Shown: positions 45,664-55,548, numbered from the stretch's first letter. The stretch: DNA of 64,000 bases from Glaciecola sp048820975 (GCF_048820975.1 NZ_JBMEUF010000001.1:186001-250000); one strand, 5' to 3'. Notes: a model not told the origin generated them from the sequence alone. Program-made: numbers and translations.

Positions 45664-46035
45664 TTACGCGAAGCGCTTTTGCAGGTAGGCAATTATTTCA
45701 GATGATTCATATAACCATGTAACGCCTTGTGGGCTTTGAATACGCAAGCAGGGTGTTTGTATTTTTCCACCCTGTTCAAGTAATTCGGTTCTGTATTGAG
45801 AGTCGTTTGATACGCTGTGTTTTTCAATAGGCACGTTGAGCTTATAAATAGCTCGTCGCGTCTTAATACAAAACGGACATGCAAAAAATTGATATAAGCT
45901 TAAATTTTGCGCTTGTTCTGCCACATTGGCTTGATCTTGAGCGCTTCTTTTTAACTTCCTTCCACGTGTAATTAGGTCAACAAAGGCAATAAGCCCCCCT
46001 AATATATTTCGAATAAGGTTTATAATAAGTTTCAT
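45664..46035 (-). CDS. membrane-anchored glutaredoxin-like protein
   Basis: The 123-residue protein has an N-terminal hydrophobic segment (about 4-22), a short basic linker, then a thioredoxin-fold/GST N-terminal domain. The redox motif is CPFC (Cys53, Cys56), the cis-proline loop QTPCLR is near 94 and YESSEI is near 110. Such fusions are found in marine gammaproteobacteria and may reduce membrane-associated or glutathionylated proteins. The active-site cysteine pair is intact. No terminator is visible before the neighbouring coiled-coil gene. Confidence 0.85.
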   Translation of the reverse strand: MKLIINLIRNILGGLIAFVDLITRGRKLKRSAQDQANVAEQAQNLSLYQFFACPFCIKTRRAIYKLNVPIEKHSVSNDSQYRTELLEQGGKIQTPCLRIQSPQGVTWLYESSEIIAYLQKRFA

Positions 46036-46235
46036 TTAGCCTGCTTGCTTTGCATATAATTTAGCGTTGCGAGTATACTGAATATCGTTCAACTTTCCAG
46101 TAACGCTTAAAATTTATACGCTAACAGATTGGGATGTGTAGTAAGGTGTGTAGTAAGTAATTTAGCTAGCCCTTGTGCTCCACCAGCATTTACACTGAAC
46201 CTTATTGGCTTGTATATAAGGCTTACTCGGATTTT

Positions 46236-47123
46236 TCATTGTGAAAGGCTTACCGCTTCGGCAACAATTGTTTGATTATCTACGGTATAAACAGCGCTAT
46301 AATAACCGCTTGCAAGTTCAACACCTCTCCCCATTGGAATTCTATAAAGCCGCTCTTTGAAGGCCTCAAACTTTTCCTCGGTAACTATATTATCATTACT
46401 ATCTATAATCTTTACGCTTACTTCAGAAGCAGGGAGTTTGCTGAAACTAGGGCGTATCATGAATTCGGTCACGCAAATACGGGAGCTGTAACTTGGTTTG
46501 TCACAATAGCGGGCGTTCATGAAATGCTTTGTAAGAAAGATGGGCTTGTTTAATATAGTGTTTAAGCTTGAAACCTGAGCTTGTAAAATAGAAACCTCAT
46601 TAGCCGATTTTTTTTGAAGCGAATCTAATTTTTGTTGCGTTTTTGTAAGCGCAGTTTGCGCTTCAATATAATTTTGTTGGCTTTGTTTTAGCTGCGTTTC
46701 CAGCTCAGCTAATTTTGCCGATGAAACCGATAAGTTGCGCGCCTGGCTTTCACATTTCTCAGCTGAATTAGCACTGTGTGAAGTATTGGTTTGATTGGTA
46801 GCGCGAAGTTCAGTTTGGCATAATTGAAATTTTTGTTCGCTTTGACTCGTTAAAATTCTCGTTTGCTGAAGCTGTACTTGGGTTTCAAATAAACTATTAT
46901 TTGCGTTGTTTAGATTATCTTCTAACAAACGAATTGTTTTACTTCTTGCTTCAGCTTCTTCAATTAAGCTAAGCACAAATTCGGTGTTAAATGGATCGTT
47001 TGAGGAATCATTGTCAGTATTTATGTACAGTACAATTAATACAATCAAATTGATGAAGAGCAGGAATATGTATTTTCTACTTCGATTAAACAAATTTATT
47101 CCTTTAAAATGTGACGGTATCAA
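46236..47123 (-). CDS. unknown membrane-anchored coiled-coil protein
   Basis: I do not recognise this 295-residue protein. A single transmembrane helix lies at about 18-34. A long coiled-coil region rich in Gln, Leu, Ser and Asn covers about 50-195, and a compact C-terminal beta-rich domain about 200-295 carries Cys207 and Cys217. The C-terminal half should be periplasmic. Other cysteines are at 102 and 124. It lies 58 bp from lpxH on the same strand (downstream) and may be in its transcript. It has the shape of an envelope or division scaffold, but that is only a guess. Confidence 0.7.
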   Translation of the reverse strand: MIPSHFKGINLFNRSRKYIFLLFINLIVLIVLYINTDNDSSNDPFNTEFVLSLIEEAEARSKTIRLLEDNLNNANNSLFETQVQLQQTRILTSQSEQKFQLCQTELRATNQTNTSHSANSAEKCESQARNLSVSSAKLAELETQLKQSQQNYIEAQTALTKTQQKLDSLQKKSANEVSILQAQVSSLNTILNKPIFLTKHFMNARYCDKPSYSSRICVTEFMIRPSFSKLPASEVSVKIIDSNDNIVTEEKFEAFKERLYRIPMGRGVELASGYYSAVYTVDNQTIVAEAVSLSQ

Positions 47124-47181
47124 AAGAGGTAAATTTAATTATTCAATAAATCTTCACATTTTTAAACAGTTTGTTGCATTT

Positions 47182-47910
47182 TTATTGCGAAAAAGAGCGA
47201 TTTACAAGATTTATACCGTTTTTACTAGCTTCTAAAATACTCCCTTGTGTATACCAATCACCAAGCACAATGCGCGTCGCCTCTTTGCCGTCTAAGTTGA
47301 AATGATGAATATCAGGCCTATGGGTATGACCATGAATAAAATGTAGTACCTTAAACTTACGCATCGCCTTGTAAACCTCTTCAGGCGTTACATCCATAAT
47401 TTCAGCACTTAAGTTTTTCTGATTATTTTGGCTAGTTTCCCGCCCCTTATTGGCAATTCGTTTTCTGAGAGATAATGGTAAGGAAAGCATGAGTTTTGGC
47501 CACCACCACCCCCGTGCTTTTCTACGAAAACGCATATAGTCTAAATCGCGAGTACATAATTCATCGCCATGAGAAATCAAAACAGGCGTGCCGTAAAGGT
47601 CAATTACGTGTTGTTCAGGAAGGAGGGTCATTTTAGCTTGTTCAGCAAAACGTTTACCAACAGCGAAGTCTCGATTACCGTGAATAAAATAAACGGGCAG
47701 TTTTGCACCGACCTTAGCGATAGCGTTTGCTACTGCATTGCTAAATTCAGTTTTATTGTCGTCACCTATCCACACTTCAAATAAATCCCCAAGAATGTAT
47801 AGGGCATCAGCATGAATAGCTTCATTGTTCATAAATGTAAAAAAGCACTGAGCAATATCTTCTCGCTCAGCGCTTAAATGCAAATCAGAAATGAATAAAG
47901 TTTTATTCAA
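47182..47910 (-). CDS. lpxH: UDP-2,3-diacylglucosamine diphosphatase LpxH
   Basis: LpxH hydrolyses UDP-2,3-diacylglucosamine to lipid X in lipid A synthesis. The 242-residue calcineurin-like phosphoesterase has ISDLHLS (Asp9, His11), GDLFEVWIGDD near 40, HGNRDF near 77, and HGHTHRP near 194. Length matches E. coli (240). It follows ppiB by 21 bp, the same order as in E. coli, so the two are co-transcribed. Confidence 0.95.
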   Translation of the reverse strand: MNKTLFISDLHLSAEREDIAQCFFTFMNNEAIHADALYILGDLFEVWIGDDNKTEFSNAVANAIAKVGAKLPVYFIHGNRDFAVGKRFAEQAKMTLLPEQHVIDLYGTPVLISHGDELCTRDLDYMRFRRKARGWWWPKLMLSLPLSLRKRIANKGRETSQNNQKNLSAEIMDVTPEEVYKAMRKFKVLHFIHGHTHRPDIHHFNLDGKEATRIVLGDWYTQGSILEASKNGINLVNRSFSQ

Positions 47911-47931
47911 TGGTTCGCTTAGAATTTGAAA

Positions 47932-48429
47932 TTACTCGGCTTCAACAACAGCTGATTCAATCACAACATCTTCTACAGGTACATCGTCATGCATGCCAGA
48001 ACGGCTTGTTTCAACCGCTTTGATACTATTTACCACGTCCATTCCTTCAACTACTTCTGCAAAAACACAGTATCCAAAACCTTGAGAGTTAGCGGCTTTA
48101 AAGTCTAAGAAAGTGTTGTCATTTACATTAATGAAAAATTGGCAAGTAGCTGAATGTGGATCGTTTGTTCTTGCCATTGCAAGAGTACCAATTTTATTGC
48201 TTAAGCCGTTATCTGCTTCGTTTTCAATAGTTGCTTTGGTTTCTTTTTGCTCCATACCTGGCGTAAAACCACCACCTTGAATCATAAAATTACTGATTAC
48301 ACGGTGAAAAATAGTGTTGTCAAAAAATCCGTCTTCTACGTACGACAAAAAGTTTTCTACAGTTTTAGGGGCTTTATCAGCAAAAAGCTTAATTTTGATG
48401 TCGCCGAAGTTCGTTTTTAATACAACCAT
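47932..48429 (-). CDS. ppiB: peptidyl-prolyl cis-trans isomerase B (cyclophilin)
   Basis: This 165-residue cytoplasmic cyclophilin lacks a signal peptide and has FHRVISNFMIQGG (catalytic Arg) and SATCQFFINV, the family hallmarks. It accelerates proline isomerisation during folding. It is divergent from cysS across 117 bp, an arrangement shared with E. coli, and precedes lpxH. Confidence 0.96.
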   Translation of the reverse strand: MVVLKTNFGDIKIKLFADKAPKTVENFLSYVEDGFFDNTIFHRVISNFMIQGGGFTPGMEQKETKATIENEADNGLSNKIGTLAMARTNDPHSATCQFFINVNDNTFLDFKAANSQGFGYCVFAEVVEGMDVVNSIKAVETSRSGMHDDVPVEDVVIESAVVEAE

Positions 48430-48546
48430 GTTATGTCCTCAAGGAGATTTGTGTTTAATGTGACTAATGGTAGCCTATAAGCGTACCAAGATGCTAGAAT
48501 TCATCATATATTTTAAATAAAACTTATCGTTAAGCCATCATTATTT

Positions 48547-49932
48547 ATGTTACAAATCTACAATACTTTACGTAAAGAAAAGCAGCCGTTTACTCCTATT
48601 AATCCCAACGAAGTGGGTATTTATGTATGTGGGATTACGGTATATGACCTAAGCCACATGGGGCACGCGCGCACATATTTGAGTTTTGATATTGTAGTGC
48701 GCTACCTGCGTCATTTAGGGTACAAGGTTAACTATGTAAGAAACATCACTGACATCGACGACAAAATTATCCAACGCGCACATGAAAATAATGAAACGCC
48801 AGCGCAGCTTACCGAGCGTACAATAGGCCATATGCACGAAGATTTCGCTGCACTTAATTTGTTGGTTCCAGATATTGAGCCTCGTGTTACAGGCCATATG
48901 CCAGAAATTATAGATGTTATTCAGCGCTTAATGGATAAGCAGTATGCGTATCAAGCAGAGTCGGGTGATATCCTATTTAAGGTGTCGGCATTTAAAGAGT
49001 ATGGCAAATTAAGTAAGCAAGATTTATCGCAATTGGTGTCTGGCATCCGTGTTCAAACCAGTAATGACAAGCAAGACCCACTTGATTTCGTGCTGTGGAA
49101 AACGGCGAAAGAGGGCGAGGTAAGCTGGGAATCACCTTGGGGAGCAGGACGTCCTGGTTGGCACATTGAATGTTCAGCCATGAATCATAAGCATTTAGGC
49201 GCGCATTTTGATATTCATGGCGGTGGCTCTGATTTGATTTTTCCGCACCACGAAAACGAAGTTGCACAGTCATGCTGTGCCTTTGACACACAATACGTGA
49301 ACACCTGGATGCATGCAGGAATGGTGCAAATTGATGATGTTAAAATGTCGAAGTCGCTTGGTAATTTCTTTACGCTGCGTGAAGTTTTAAAAAAGCATGA
49401 TCCTGAAACCTTACGTTTTTTCTTAATGTCGGCACACTATCGTAGCCAATTGAGTTACTCGCAAGACAACATAGATCAAGCTCGCGCTAGCCTAGAGCGT
49501 TTGTATAATGCGCTACGCTCTGTTGAAGCTAATATGGAAGTTGATATTGCTAAAGGGGGTTATTTAGGTAAGTTTGAAGCGGCCATGAATGATGATTTCA
49601 ATATGCCAATCGCAATTTCTGTTTTGTTTGATGTTGCTAAAGATTTAAATAAGCAAGAAACGTCAAGTCAAGAAGCCAAAGATTTAGCAGGCGTGCTTAA
49701 GAAGTTAGGTAATATTTTGGGTGTATTAGAGAATGATCCTGAATCTTTCTTCCAAGGAGCAGTGAATGGCGATGACGAGTTTACCCAACAGGTAGAAGAT
49801 TTAATAGCAAAGCGTGTTCAAGCTCGAGCTGATAAGAATTGGGCAGCTGCTGACGCGGTGCGTGATGAGTTAGTCAAGCTTGGTGTGGTATTAGAAGAGA
49901 GCAAAGAAGGCACTAAGTGGCGAAAAGCGTAA
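48547..49932 (+). CDS. cysS: cysteinyl-tRNA synthetase
   Basis: CysS charges tRNA-Cys. The 461-residue class I synthetase has the HIGH-type motif SHMGHAR (residues 36-42), the zinc-binding Cys residues (CGITVYD, GWHIECSAM and HHENE), and KMSKSLGNF near 266. Length equals the E. coli enzyme. It is monocistronic with a bidirectional terminator after it. Confidence 0.97.
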   Translation: MLQIYNTLRKEKQPFTPINPNEVGIYVCGITVYDLSHMGHARTYLSFDIVVRYLRHLGYKVNYVRNITDIDDKIIQRAHENNETPAQLTERTIGHMHEDFAALNLLVPDIEPRVTGHMPEIIDVIQRLMDKQYAYQAESGDILFKVSAFKEYGKLSKQDLSQLVSGIRVQTSNDKQDPLDFVLWKTAKEGEVSWESPWGAGRPGWHIECSAMNHKHLGAHFDIHGGGSDLIFPHHENEVAQSCCAFDTQYVNTWMHAGMVQIDDVKMSKSLGNFFTLREVLKKHDPETLRFFLMSAHYRSQLSYSQDNIDQARASLERLYNALRSVEANMEVDIAKGGYLGKFEAAMNDDFNMPIAISVLFDVAKDLNKQETSSQEAKDLAGVLKKLGNILGVLENDPESFFQGAVNGDDEFTQQVEDLIAKRVQARADKNWAAADAVRDELVKLGVVLEESKEGTKWRKA

Positions 49933-49958
49933 TTTAGCTTGCTAGTCTAAGTAGTATG

Positions 49959-49990
49959 AAAAAGGGAAGCATTTAGCTTCCCTTTGTTTT
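49959..49990. terminator. bidirectional terminator between cysS and mltD
   Basis: AAAGGGAAGC and GCTTCCCTTT form a strong 10-bp hairpin with a 5-nt loop, followed by GTTTT on the plus strand and by TTTTTC on the minus strand. It overlaps the last bases of mltD. Confidence 0.88.
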
Positions 49991-51644
49991 AAGTACTGGT
50001 TACATCAACTTTTATTTTTATTTTCTGACCCGGCTGCAAATACTTTTTACGATTTAAATTGTTCCATTTGGCTAAATCAGACACTCTGACACTGAACTTA
50101 TCGGCTATTCGCGCCAAAGAATCGCCTGAACGAACCGTGTAAACTACGTTTCTAATAACAGGTGAGTTGGCATTTGGTACGGGTACTTGGTCAGTCCAAA
50201 CAACAAGCTTAGCACCCACTTTAAGTGGATCAGTGGGGGCCATTTTGTTCCACTTCGCCAAATTACGTACACCAACGTTATGTGCCATTGCTATATCCCA
50301 CAAGGTGTCGCCAGAACTTACCGTATGTGTAATTTTGTGTTCAGCGCGCGCTATGTTTTGCGCTTTAGCTAAACGTTGGTCAGCTGATAAGCTGTACTCA
50401 TGTAAACTTTTAAGTGATACAGGCACTAAAATATAATCATTTACGTAAATAGTATTGTTACGAAGGGAGTTCAGCTGTTTAATCACATCTATGCTGCTGG
50501 CATATTTTTTAGCAATTAAGCCCAAACTTTCACCATTTTTAACTTTGTGTCTAACCCAGTTCAATCGGTCTTTTTGGCTGGTCTGCGCTAAACTCTCTTT
50601 AAATTGAGATGCTTTGTCAGCGGGCAAAAATAGTGTGTGCGGGCCGTCAGGATCAGTTGCCCAACGATTGTAACCCGGATTCAAAGCCTGTAATTCGCTA
50701 ATCGTAATGCCAGCCATGTTCGCAGCCAGTGCAAGGTCAATTTGCGAACCTACGTCTATTTTTTTAAGTACGGGGACATTAGGAATACTGGGCCATTGAA
50801 ACTTGTTAGTATCTTGGTTTTTTAATATATCTGCTAAGGCTAATAATTTAGGCACATATGCGCGGGTTTCTTTGGGTAGAGCTAAAGACCAAAAATCAGT
50901 GGGTTTACCCAATTTCTTATTCTTTTTAATGGCGCGCATTACGCGACCTTCGCCACTGTTGTAAGCCGCTAGAGCATGAAGCCAATCACCATCAAACATC
51001 TTATTCAAATATTTTAAATAGGCTATAGCGCCATCAGTAGAGGCAATTACGTCACGGCGGCCATCATACCACCAGGTTTGCTTCATACCAAAGCGCGTAC
51101 CTGTTCCTGGTATAAACTGCCACATACCAGACGCTCTGCCATGGGAATATGCAAATGGGTCAAAGGCACTTTCCACAATGGGTAATAACGCTAGTTCTAT
51201 TGGCATATTCTCTTGTTCAAGGCGCTCAACAATATAATACAGAAACGGCTTAGCGCGTTTTGCCACTCGTTGCATATAAGCCGGATGGCGTAAATACCAC
51301 TTTTTTTGTGATTCTAGGCGAGCTTCTTGTTGGGGAATGTTTAAGGCTAAACTATTTTGTATACGTATCCACACATCATCAATAACGGGCGGCTTTTCAG
51401 GCTCAGGTGTTCTTAGGCTTATATCAATTTCTTCAATTGGATGTATAAGCTTAGCCACACCTTCTTCAGCTTCATTTGAACTTAATTCGCAAAATTGTTC
51501 TGTGTTGTTTTTATTGCTAGCCCCTTTACAAGTATCTTCTTGTAAACCAGCTTCACTGACCGTTATTGGTTCTACTTGGGGCTCGCTGGTGATATTACAT
51601 CCACCAATAAAAACTACTGCGGTACTTAGGAGTAAAAACTTCAT
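49989..51644 (-). CDS. mltD: membrane-bound lytic murein transglycosylase D, three LysM repeats
   Basis: The 551-residue lipoprotein cleaves peptidoglycan glycan strands. Its lipobox FIGGC has Cys16. The SLT domain (about 135-270) has the catalytic Glu158 in PIVESAFDPFAYSHGRASG. Three LysM repeats follow in the C-terminal third (HKVKNGESLGLIA, HTVSSGDTLWDIA, YTVRSGDSLARIA). The start at 51644 has AAGGA upstream and gives the lipoprotein signal, unlike the in-frame Met ten codons earlier. It lies 53 bp after gloB on the same strand, as in E. coli. Confidence 0.95.
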   Translation of the reverse strand: MKFLLLSTAVVFIGGCNITSEPQVEPITVSEAGLQEDTCKGASNKNNTEQFCELSSNEAEEGVAKLIHPIEEIDISLRTPEPEKPPVIDDVWIRIQNSLALNIPQQEARLESQKKWYLRHPAYMQRVAKRAKPFLYYIVERLEQENMPIELALLPIVESAFDPFAYSHGRASGMWQFIPGTGTRFGMKQTWWYDGRRDVIASTDGAIAYLKYLNKMFDGDWLHALAAYNSGEGRVMRAIKKNKKLGKPTDFWSLALPKETRAYVPKLLALADILKNQDTNKFQWPSIPNVPVLKKIDVGSQIDLALAANMAGITISELQALNPGYNRWATDPDGPHTLFLPADKASQFKESLAQTSQKDRLNWVRHKVKNGESLGLIAKKYASSIDVIKQLNSLRNNTIYVNDYILVPVSLKSLHEYSLSADQRLAKAQNIARAEHKITHTVSSGDTLWDIAMAHNVGVRNLAKWNKMAPTDPLKVGAKLVVWTDQVPVPNANSPVIRNVVYTVRSGDSLARIADKFSVRVSDLAKWNNLNRKKYLQPGQKIKIKVDVTST

Positions 51645-51697
51645 AACGTCCTTTATTATTATTTTAAGCGTCAAATTGTACGATAATTACGTGTAAA

Positions 51698-52495
51698 TTA
51701 AAATTCATCCTTTAACTTACGTAATGAAGCGAACGTAGCAATGGCCAGTTCGTTGTTAGATTGTGCACCTGCAATTTGCATAGCGTTTTGCATATAAGGA
51801 ATATGACAACGTAAAAACGGATTAATTTCATTTTCCTTAGAAATTGTTGAAGGAAGCGTCGTTTCCTTGTTTGCCCGTTTATTGGTAACCCAATTTGCAT
51901 ATTCTTTTAATGTTTTATTGTTTGGGTCAACATGGCTTGCAAACGCAAGGTTCGCTTGCGTGTATTCGTGGGTGCAATACACTTTAGTGTGCTCGGGTAA
52001 TTGCCCTAACTTTTTAAGAGAGGGATAAAAAATGTCAGGTGTGCCTTCAAACATTCTTCCGCAACCGCCGGAAAATAATGTATCGCCACAAAACACAAGT
52101 GCTTCATTGAAGTAACTTATATGATCAAGAGTATGGCCGGGTGTTTCAAGCACGCTTAAGCTTATTTCTGGAGAGTTAAACGAGATCTTATCGTGCTCTT
52201 TTACATAGTGGGTAAGACCCTTGATGCGAGGGTTATTAGGGCCATAAACATGTATATTTGGATATTTACCTAGCAATTCGGTAATACCGCCCACATGGTC
52301 AAAATGATGGTGCGTAATTAATACAGCTTGAAGCTGTAATGTATTTTGCTGCAAAAAGTCTATTACTGGCTTCGCGTCACCTGGATCCACCACTATTGCG
52401 TGTGTGCTATTGTGAATACACCATATGTAGTTGTCATCAAATGCGGGTATAGGATAAATACTAAAGGCAGAGGGTTCTTTTGTAATTTGATTCAT
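51698..52495 (-). CDS. gloB: hydroxyacylglutathione hydrolase (glyoxalase II)
   Basis: GloB hydrolyses S-lactoylglutathione to lactate and glutathione, ending methylglyoxal detoxification. The 265-residue metallo-beta-lactamase-fold protein has THHHFDHVGG at 61-70, GHTLDHISY near 120, FCGDTLFSGGCGR near 134 and HEYT near 175. It precedes mltD. On the other side it is divergent from the methyltransferase gene across 90 bp. Confidence 0.95.
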   Translation of the reverse strand: MNQITKEPSAFSIYPIPAFDDNYIWCIHNSTHAIVVDPGDAKPVIDFLQQNTLQLQAVLITHHHFDHVGGITELLGKYPNIHVYGPNNPRIKGLTHYVKEHDKISFNSPEISLSVLETPGHTLDHISYFNEALVFCGDTLFSGGCGRMFEGTPDIFYPSLKKLGQLPEHTKVYCTHEYTQANLAFASHVDPNNKTLKEYANWVTNKRANKETTLPSTISKENEINPFLRCHIPYMQNAMQIAGAQSNNELAIATFASLRKLKDEF

Positions 52496-52585
52496 AGTAT
52501 AGCTGCTGATTCCGTTGACAGGCTGAGGAGTCTATGTCCTACTTTAGGTAGTTTAAGTGTAACTTTCAAGTTGTGGAGTAATTAG

Positions 52586-53344
52586 ATGTTCATGCGTTCA
52601 GCCCGAAGCAAAACTACGCCAGTTTACCCGAAGCGGTGGCAACAGTTGGGCCAAGGCGACATTGCACGCCAAGAGCTTGAACAAGCGCTAATCCCTATAA
52701 CCGAGCGTATTTTTGGTTATTATCTAGTAAAAATAGGTAGCTTAAGTAGCCAAGTGACCTTGCACAAGTGCTCGGTAAAAAATCAGTTTAGCTGTGCACC
52801 ACATGCTAATCAGCACAATCAATTATGCGCTAAATCAGCACAGCTACCTTTTCAAAATAGCAGTGTGGATGCGTTTGTGCTATTAGGTGAGCTTGATTTT
52901 GCCCAAGACCCACATCAAATTATTCGTGAAATAGACCGAGCTATTACGGCTGATGGCAGAGTTGTGATTGCTGGTTTTAATCCATTTAGTATTGCAGGTA
53001 TTATGAAGTACATGCCAATTAACCGAAAAAATCTGCTTCACAAAGGTCGATTTTTTACCGCATCACGTATAAAGGATTGGCTACAACTACTAGATTTTGA
53101 AATTGTTCAACACGACAATTTAATTTATTCATCTATGTTTATGCGCAAAAAATTAAATAGCCAAAGCCGCTTACAAAAGTGGTTTCAAAAACACCTACCG
53201 TGGTTTAGCTCAATGTATATCATTACGGCCAGAAAAAGAGAAATTCCACTTAGCCCTATAAAGCCCAAGTGGAAACTTAAACCTAAATTTTCAGCATCAA
53301 CCGCTAACGCTAGGCATACACATTCGCGCACACCGTCGCAATAA
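52586..53344 (+). CDS. class I SAM-dependent methyltransferase of the gloB neighbourhood
   Basis: This 252-residue protein has a methyltransferase core: the acidic LLGELDFAQDPHQII (motif II/III region) and GRVVIAGFNPFS (post-motif III). It resembles the methyltransferases next to gloB in many gammaproteobacteria (YafS/YafE-like). The glycine-rich motif I is degenerate, so activity is not certain. The C-terminal tail is basic. No rnhA/dnaQ pair follows, as it does in E. coli; instead metG converges 4 bp away. Confidence 0.8.
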   Translation: MFMRSARSKTTPVYPKRWQQLGQGDIARQELEQALIPITERIFGYYLVKIGSLSSQVTLHKCSVKNQFSCAPHANQHNQLCAKSAQLPFQNSSVDAFVLLGELDFAQDPHQIIREIDRAITADGRVVIAGFNPFSIAGIMKYMPINRKNLLHKGRFFTASRIKDWLQLLDFEIVQHDNLIYSSMFMRKKLNSQSRLQKWFQKHLPWFSSMYIITARKREIPLSPIKPKWKLKPKFSASTANARHTHSRTPSQ

Positions 53345-53348
53345 TAAA

Positions 53349-55397
53349 CTACTTAACACGCATTCCAGGTGTAGCACCACTGTGTGGCTCAAGAATATAT
53401 ATATCCTTGCCACCAGGGCCTGCGGCCAATACCATACCTTCAGACATACCAAAGCGCATTTTACGGGGAGCTAAGTTGGCGACCATTACCGTATGCTTGC
53501 CAATTAAGTCCTCGGCTTTGTATGCTGATTTAATACCCGCAAAAACTTGACGTTGTTCAGTACCAATATCTAGTTCTAAACGTAGCAGTTTATCTGCTTT
53601 CTCTACAGCTTCAGCGTGTACAATTTTGGCAATTCTGAAATCTATTTTTGCAAAATCTTCAAAGCTAATAGTATCGGCTATAGGTTCAATATCAGCGCTT
53701 GTAGCCGCTTCGCTTATACTTGCTTTCTCAGTGCCTTGGCTGGTAGCTTTTAAGTGTTCTTTAGACGCTTCAACCATCGCATTTACTTTATCGGCATCTA
53801 CGCGTTGAATCATTGCTTTGAACTTATTAATACTATGTCCTAACTTAATGTCTTGTATGCTATCCCACGTGAATTCATCATTAAGGAATGCTTGGGCATC
53901 TTTAGACAAGCTGGGCAGAACGGGCGTTAAATACACCATTAAAATTCTAAATAAGTGTATTCCCATAGAACAAACATCGTGGGTAAAGTCTTGCTTGTTT
54001 TCGTCTTTAATGGTGACCCAAGGCGCTTGGGCATCAATATATTGGTTGGCTTTATCAGCTAGGGCCATGATGTCGCGAATAGCCTTGTGATAATGGCGCT
54101 CTTCAATAGCCTGTGCTATTGCATTATGGGCAACTTGAAATTCTTCTAATAGGGCAGGGTTTTCAATATTATTTGAAAGCTTGCCATCAAATTTTTTGCT
54201 AATGAAACCTGCACATCTTGAGGCTATATTTACCACCTTACCTACAAGATCAGCATTCACTTTTTGTACGAAATCTTCAAAATTTAAGTCAATGTCAGTT
54301 ACGCTGTCATTGAGTTTACTGGCAAAGTAATAGCGTAAGTATTCCGGATTAAGATGGTCTAAATAGGTTCTTCCTTTTATAAAGGTACCTTTAGATTTAG
54401 ACATTTTAGCCCCGTTTACGGTAACAAATCCGTGGATGTTAACACCCGTTGGCTTTCTGAATCCTGCTCCCTCAAGCATGGCTGGCCAAAATAAACAATG
54501 GAAATAGGTAATGTCTTTTCCTATAAAATGATACAACTCAGTATCATTTCCAGTTTGCCAAAATTCACTGTCATCAATACCATGCTTATTTGCATAGTTT
54601 TTAAAACTCGCCATATAGCCTACCGGTGCATCTACCCATACGTAGAAAAACTTACCCGGTGCATTGGGAATTTCAAAACCAAAATAAGGGGCATCACGGC
54701 TAATATCCCATTGCTGTAGGCCTTGTTCAAACCATTCTTCCAGTTTGTTGGCCATTTCATTTTGAATTGCACCTGAGCGAATCCACTCTTTGAGCATGCT
54801 TTCAAACTTCGGAAGGTCAAAGAAAAAATGTTCTGAATCGCGCAACACTGGCGTAGCGCCTGACACAACAGAACGTGGGTTTTTCACTTCAGTAGGGCTG
54901 TAGGTAGCGCCGCATACATCGCAACTATCGCCGTTTTGATCTTCAGCACCGCATTTGGGGCATGTGCCTTTAACAAAACGGTCAGGCAAAAACATTTCTT
55001 TTTCAGGGTCAAATAACTGGCTAATAGTACGCTTTGAAATGTACCCATTTTCATTTAGTCTATTATAAACTAGTTCGCACAGCTCTTTGTTTTCAGGCGA
55101 GTGCGTAATGTAGTAATTGTCGTAATTTACCAGGAAGTCTTGCAAATCTTGTTGGTGCTCTGCACGCGTTTGCTCCACCATCTCTTCAGGGCTTATGCCA
55201 AGCTCTTGAGCTTTGAGCATTACTGGCGTGCCATGGGCATCATCAGCGCAAACGCTATAACATTGGTGACCTCGCAAACGTTGAAAGCGTACCCAAATAT
55301 CGGTTTGGATATGTTCAAGTAAATGGCCCAAATGAATCGAACCGTTTGCATAAGGTAAAGCACTGGTGACCAGTATGCGTCTTTGCTTTGATTGCAT
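53349..55397 (-). CDS. metG: methionyl-tRNA synthetase with C-terminal tRNA-binding domain
   Basis: MetG charges tRNA-Met. The 682-residue class I synthetase has HLGHLLEH (HIGH motif), a zinc knuckle (CPKCGAEDQNGDSCDVCG) near residue 145, KMSKSKGTF near 335, and a C-terminal EMAP-II-like dimerisation domain from about 580. Length fits the long, dimeric E. coli-type enzyme. It is divergent from apbC across 151 bp, as in E. coli (metG/mrp). Confidence 0.97.
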   Translation of the reverse strand: MQSKQRRILVTSALPYANGSIHLGHLLEHIQTDIWVRFQRLRGHQCYSVCADDAHGTPVMLKAQELGISPEEMVEQTRAEHQQDLQDFLVNYDNYYITHSPENKELCELVYNRLNENGYISKRTISQLFDPEKEMFLPDRFVKGTCPKCGAEDQNGDSCDVCGATYSPTEVKNPRSVVSGATPVLRDSEHFFFDLPKFESMLKEWIRSGAIQNEMANKLEEWFEQGLQQWDISRDAPYFGFEIPNAPGKFFYVWVDAPVGYMASFKNYANKHGIDDSEFWQTGNDTELYHFIGKDITYFHCLFWPAMLEGAGFRKPTGVNIHGFVTVNGAKMSKSKGTFIKGRTYLDHLNPEYLRYYFASKLNDSVTDIDLNFEDFVQKVNADLVGKVVNIASRCAGFISKKFDGKLSNNIENPALLEEFQVAHNAIAQAIEERHYHKAIRDIMALADKANQYIDAQAPWVTIKDENKQDFTHDVCSMGIHLFRILMVYLTPVLPSLSKDAQAFLNDEFTWDSIQDIKLGHSINKFKAMIQRVDADKVNAMVEASKEHLKATSQGTEKASISEAATSADIEPIADTISFEDFAKIDFRIAKIVHAEAVEKADKLLRLELDIGTEQRQVFAGIKSAYKAEDLIGKHTVMVANLAPRKMRFGMSEGMVLAAGPGGKDIYILEPHSGATPGMRVK

Positions 55398-55548
55398 GTA
55401 AAGTAAAACCCTGTAATTTTTAAAATCTAATATAGGGGCAGATGTTAGCCGAAACTCGTATTATTTGCACCTTGAATTAGGCATAATTACTGATAATTTC
55501 TAGTGAATTCGTAGTTTCTAACATGATTCATTTTACTAAGGTGGCTAA

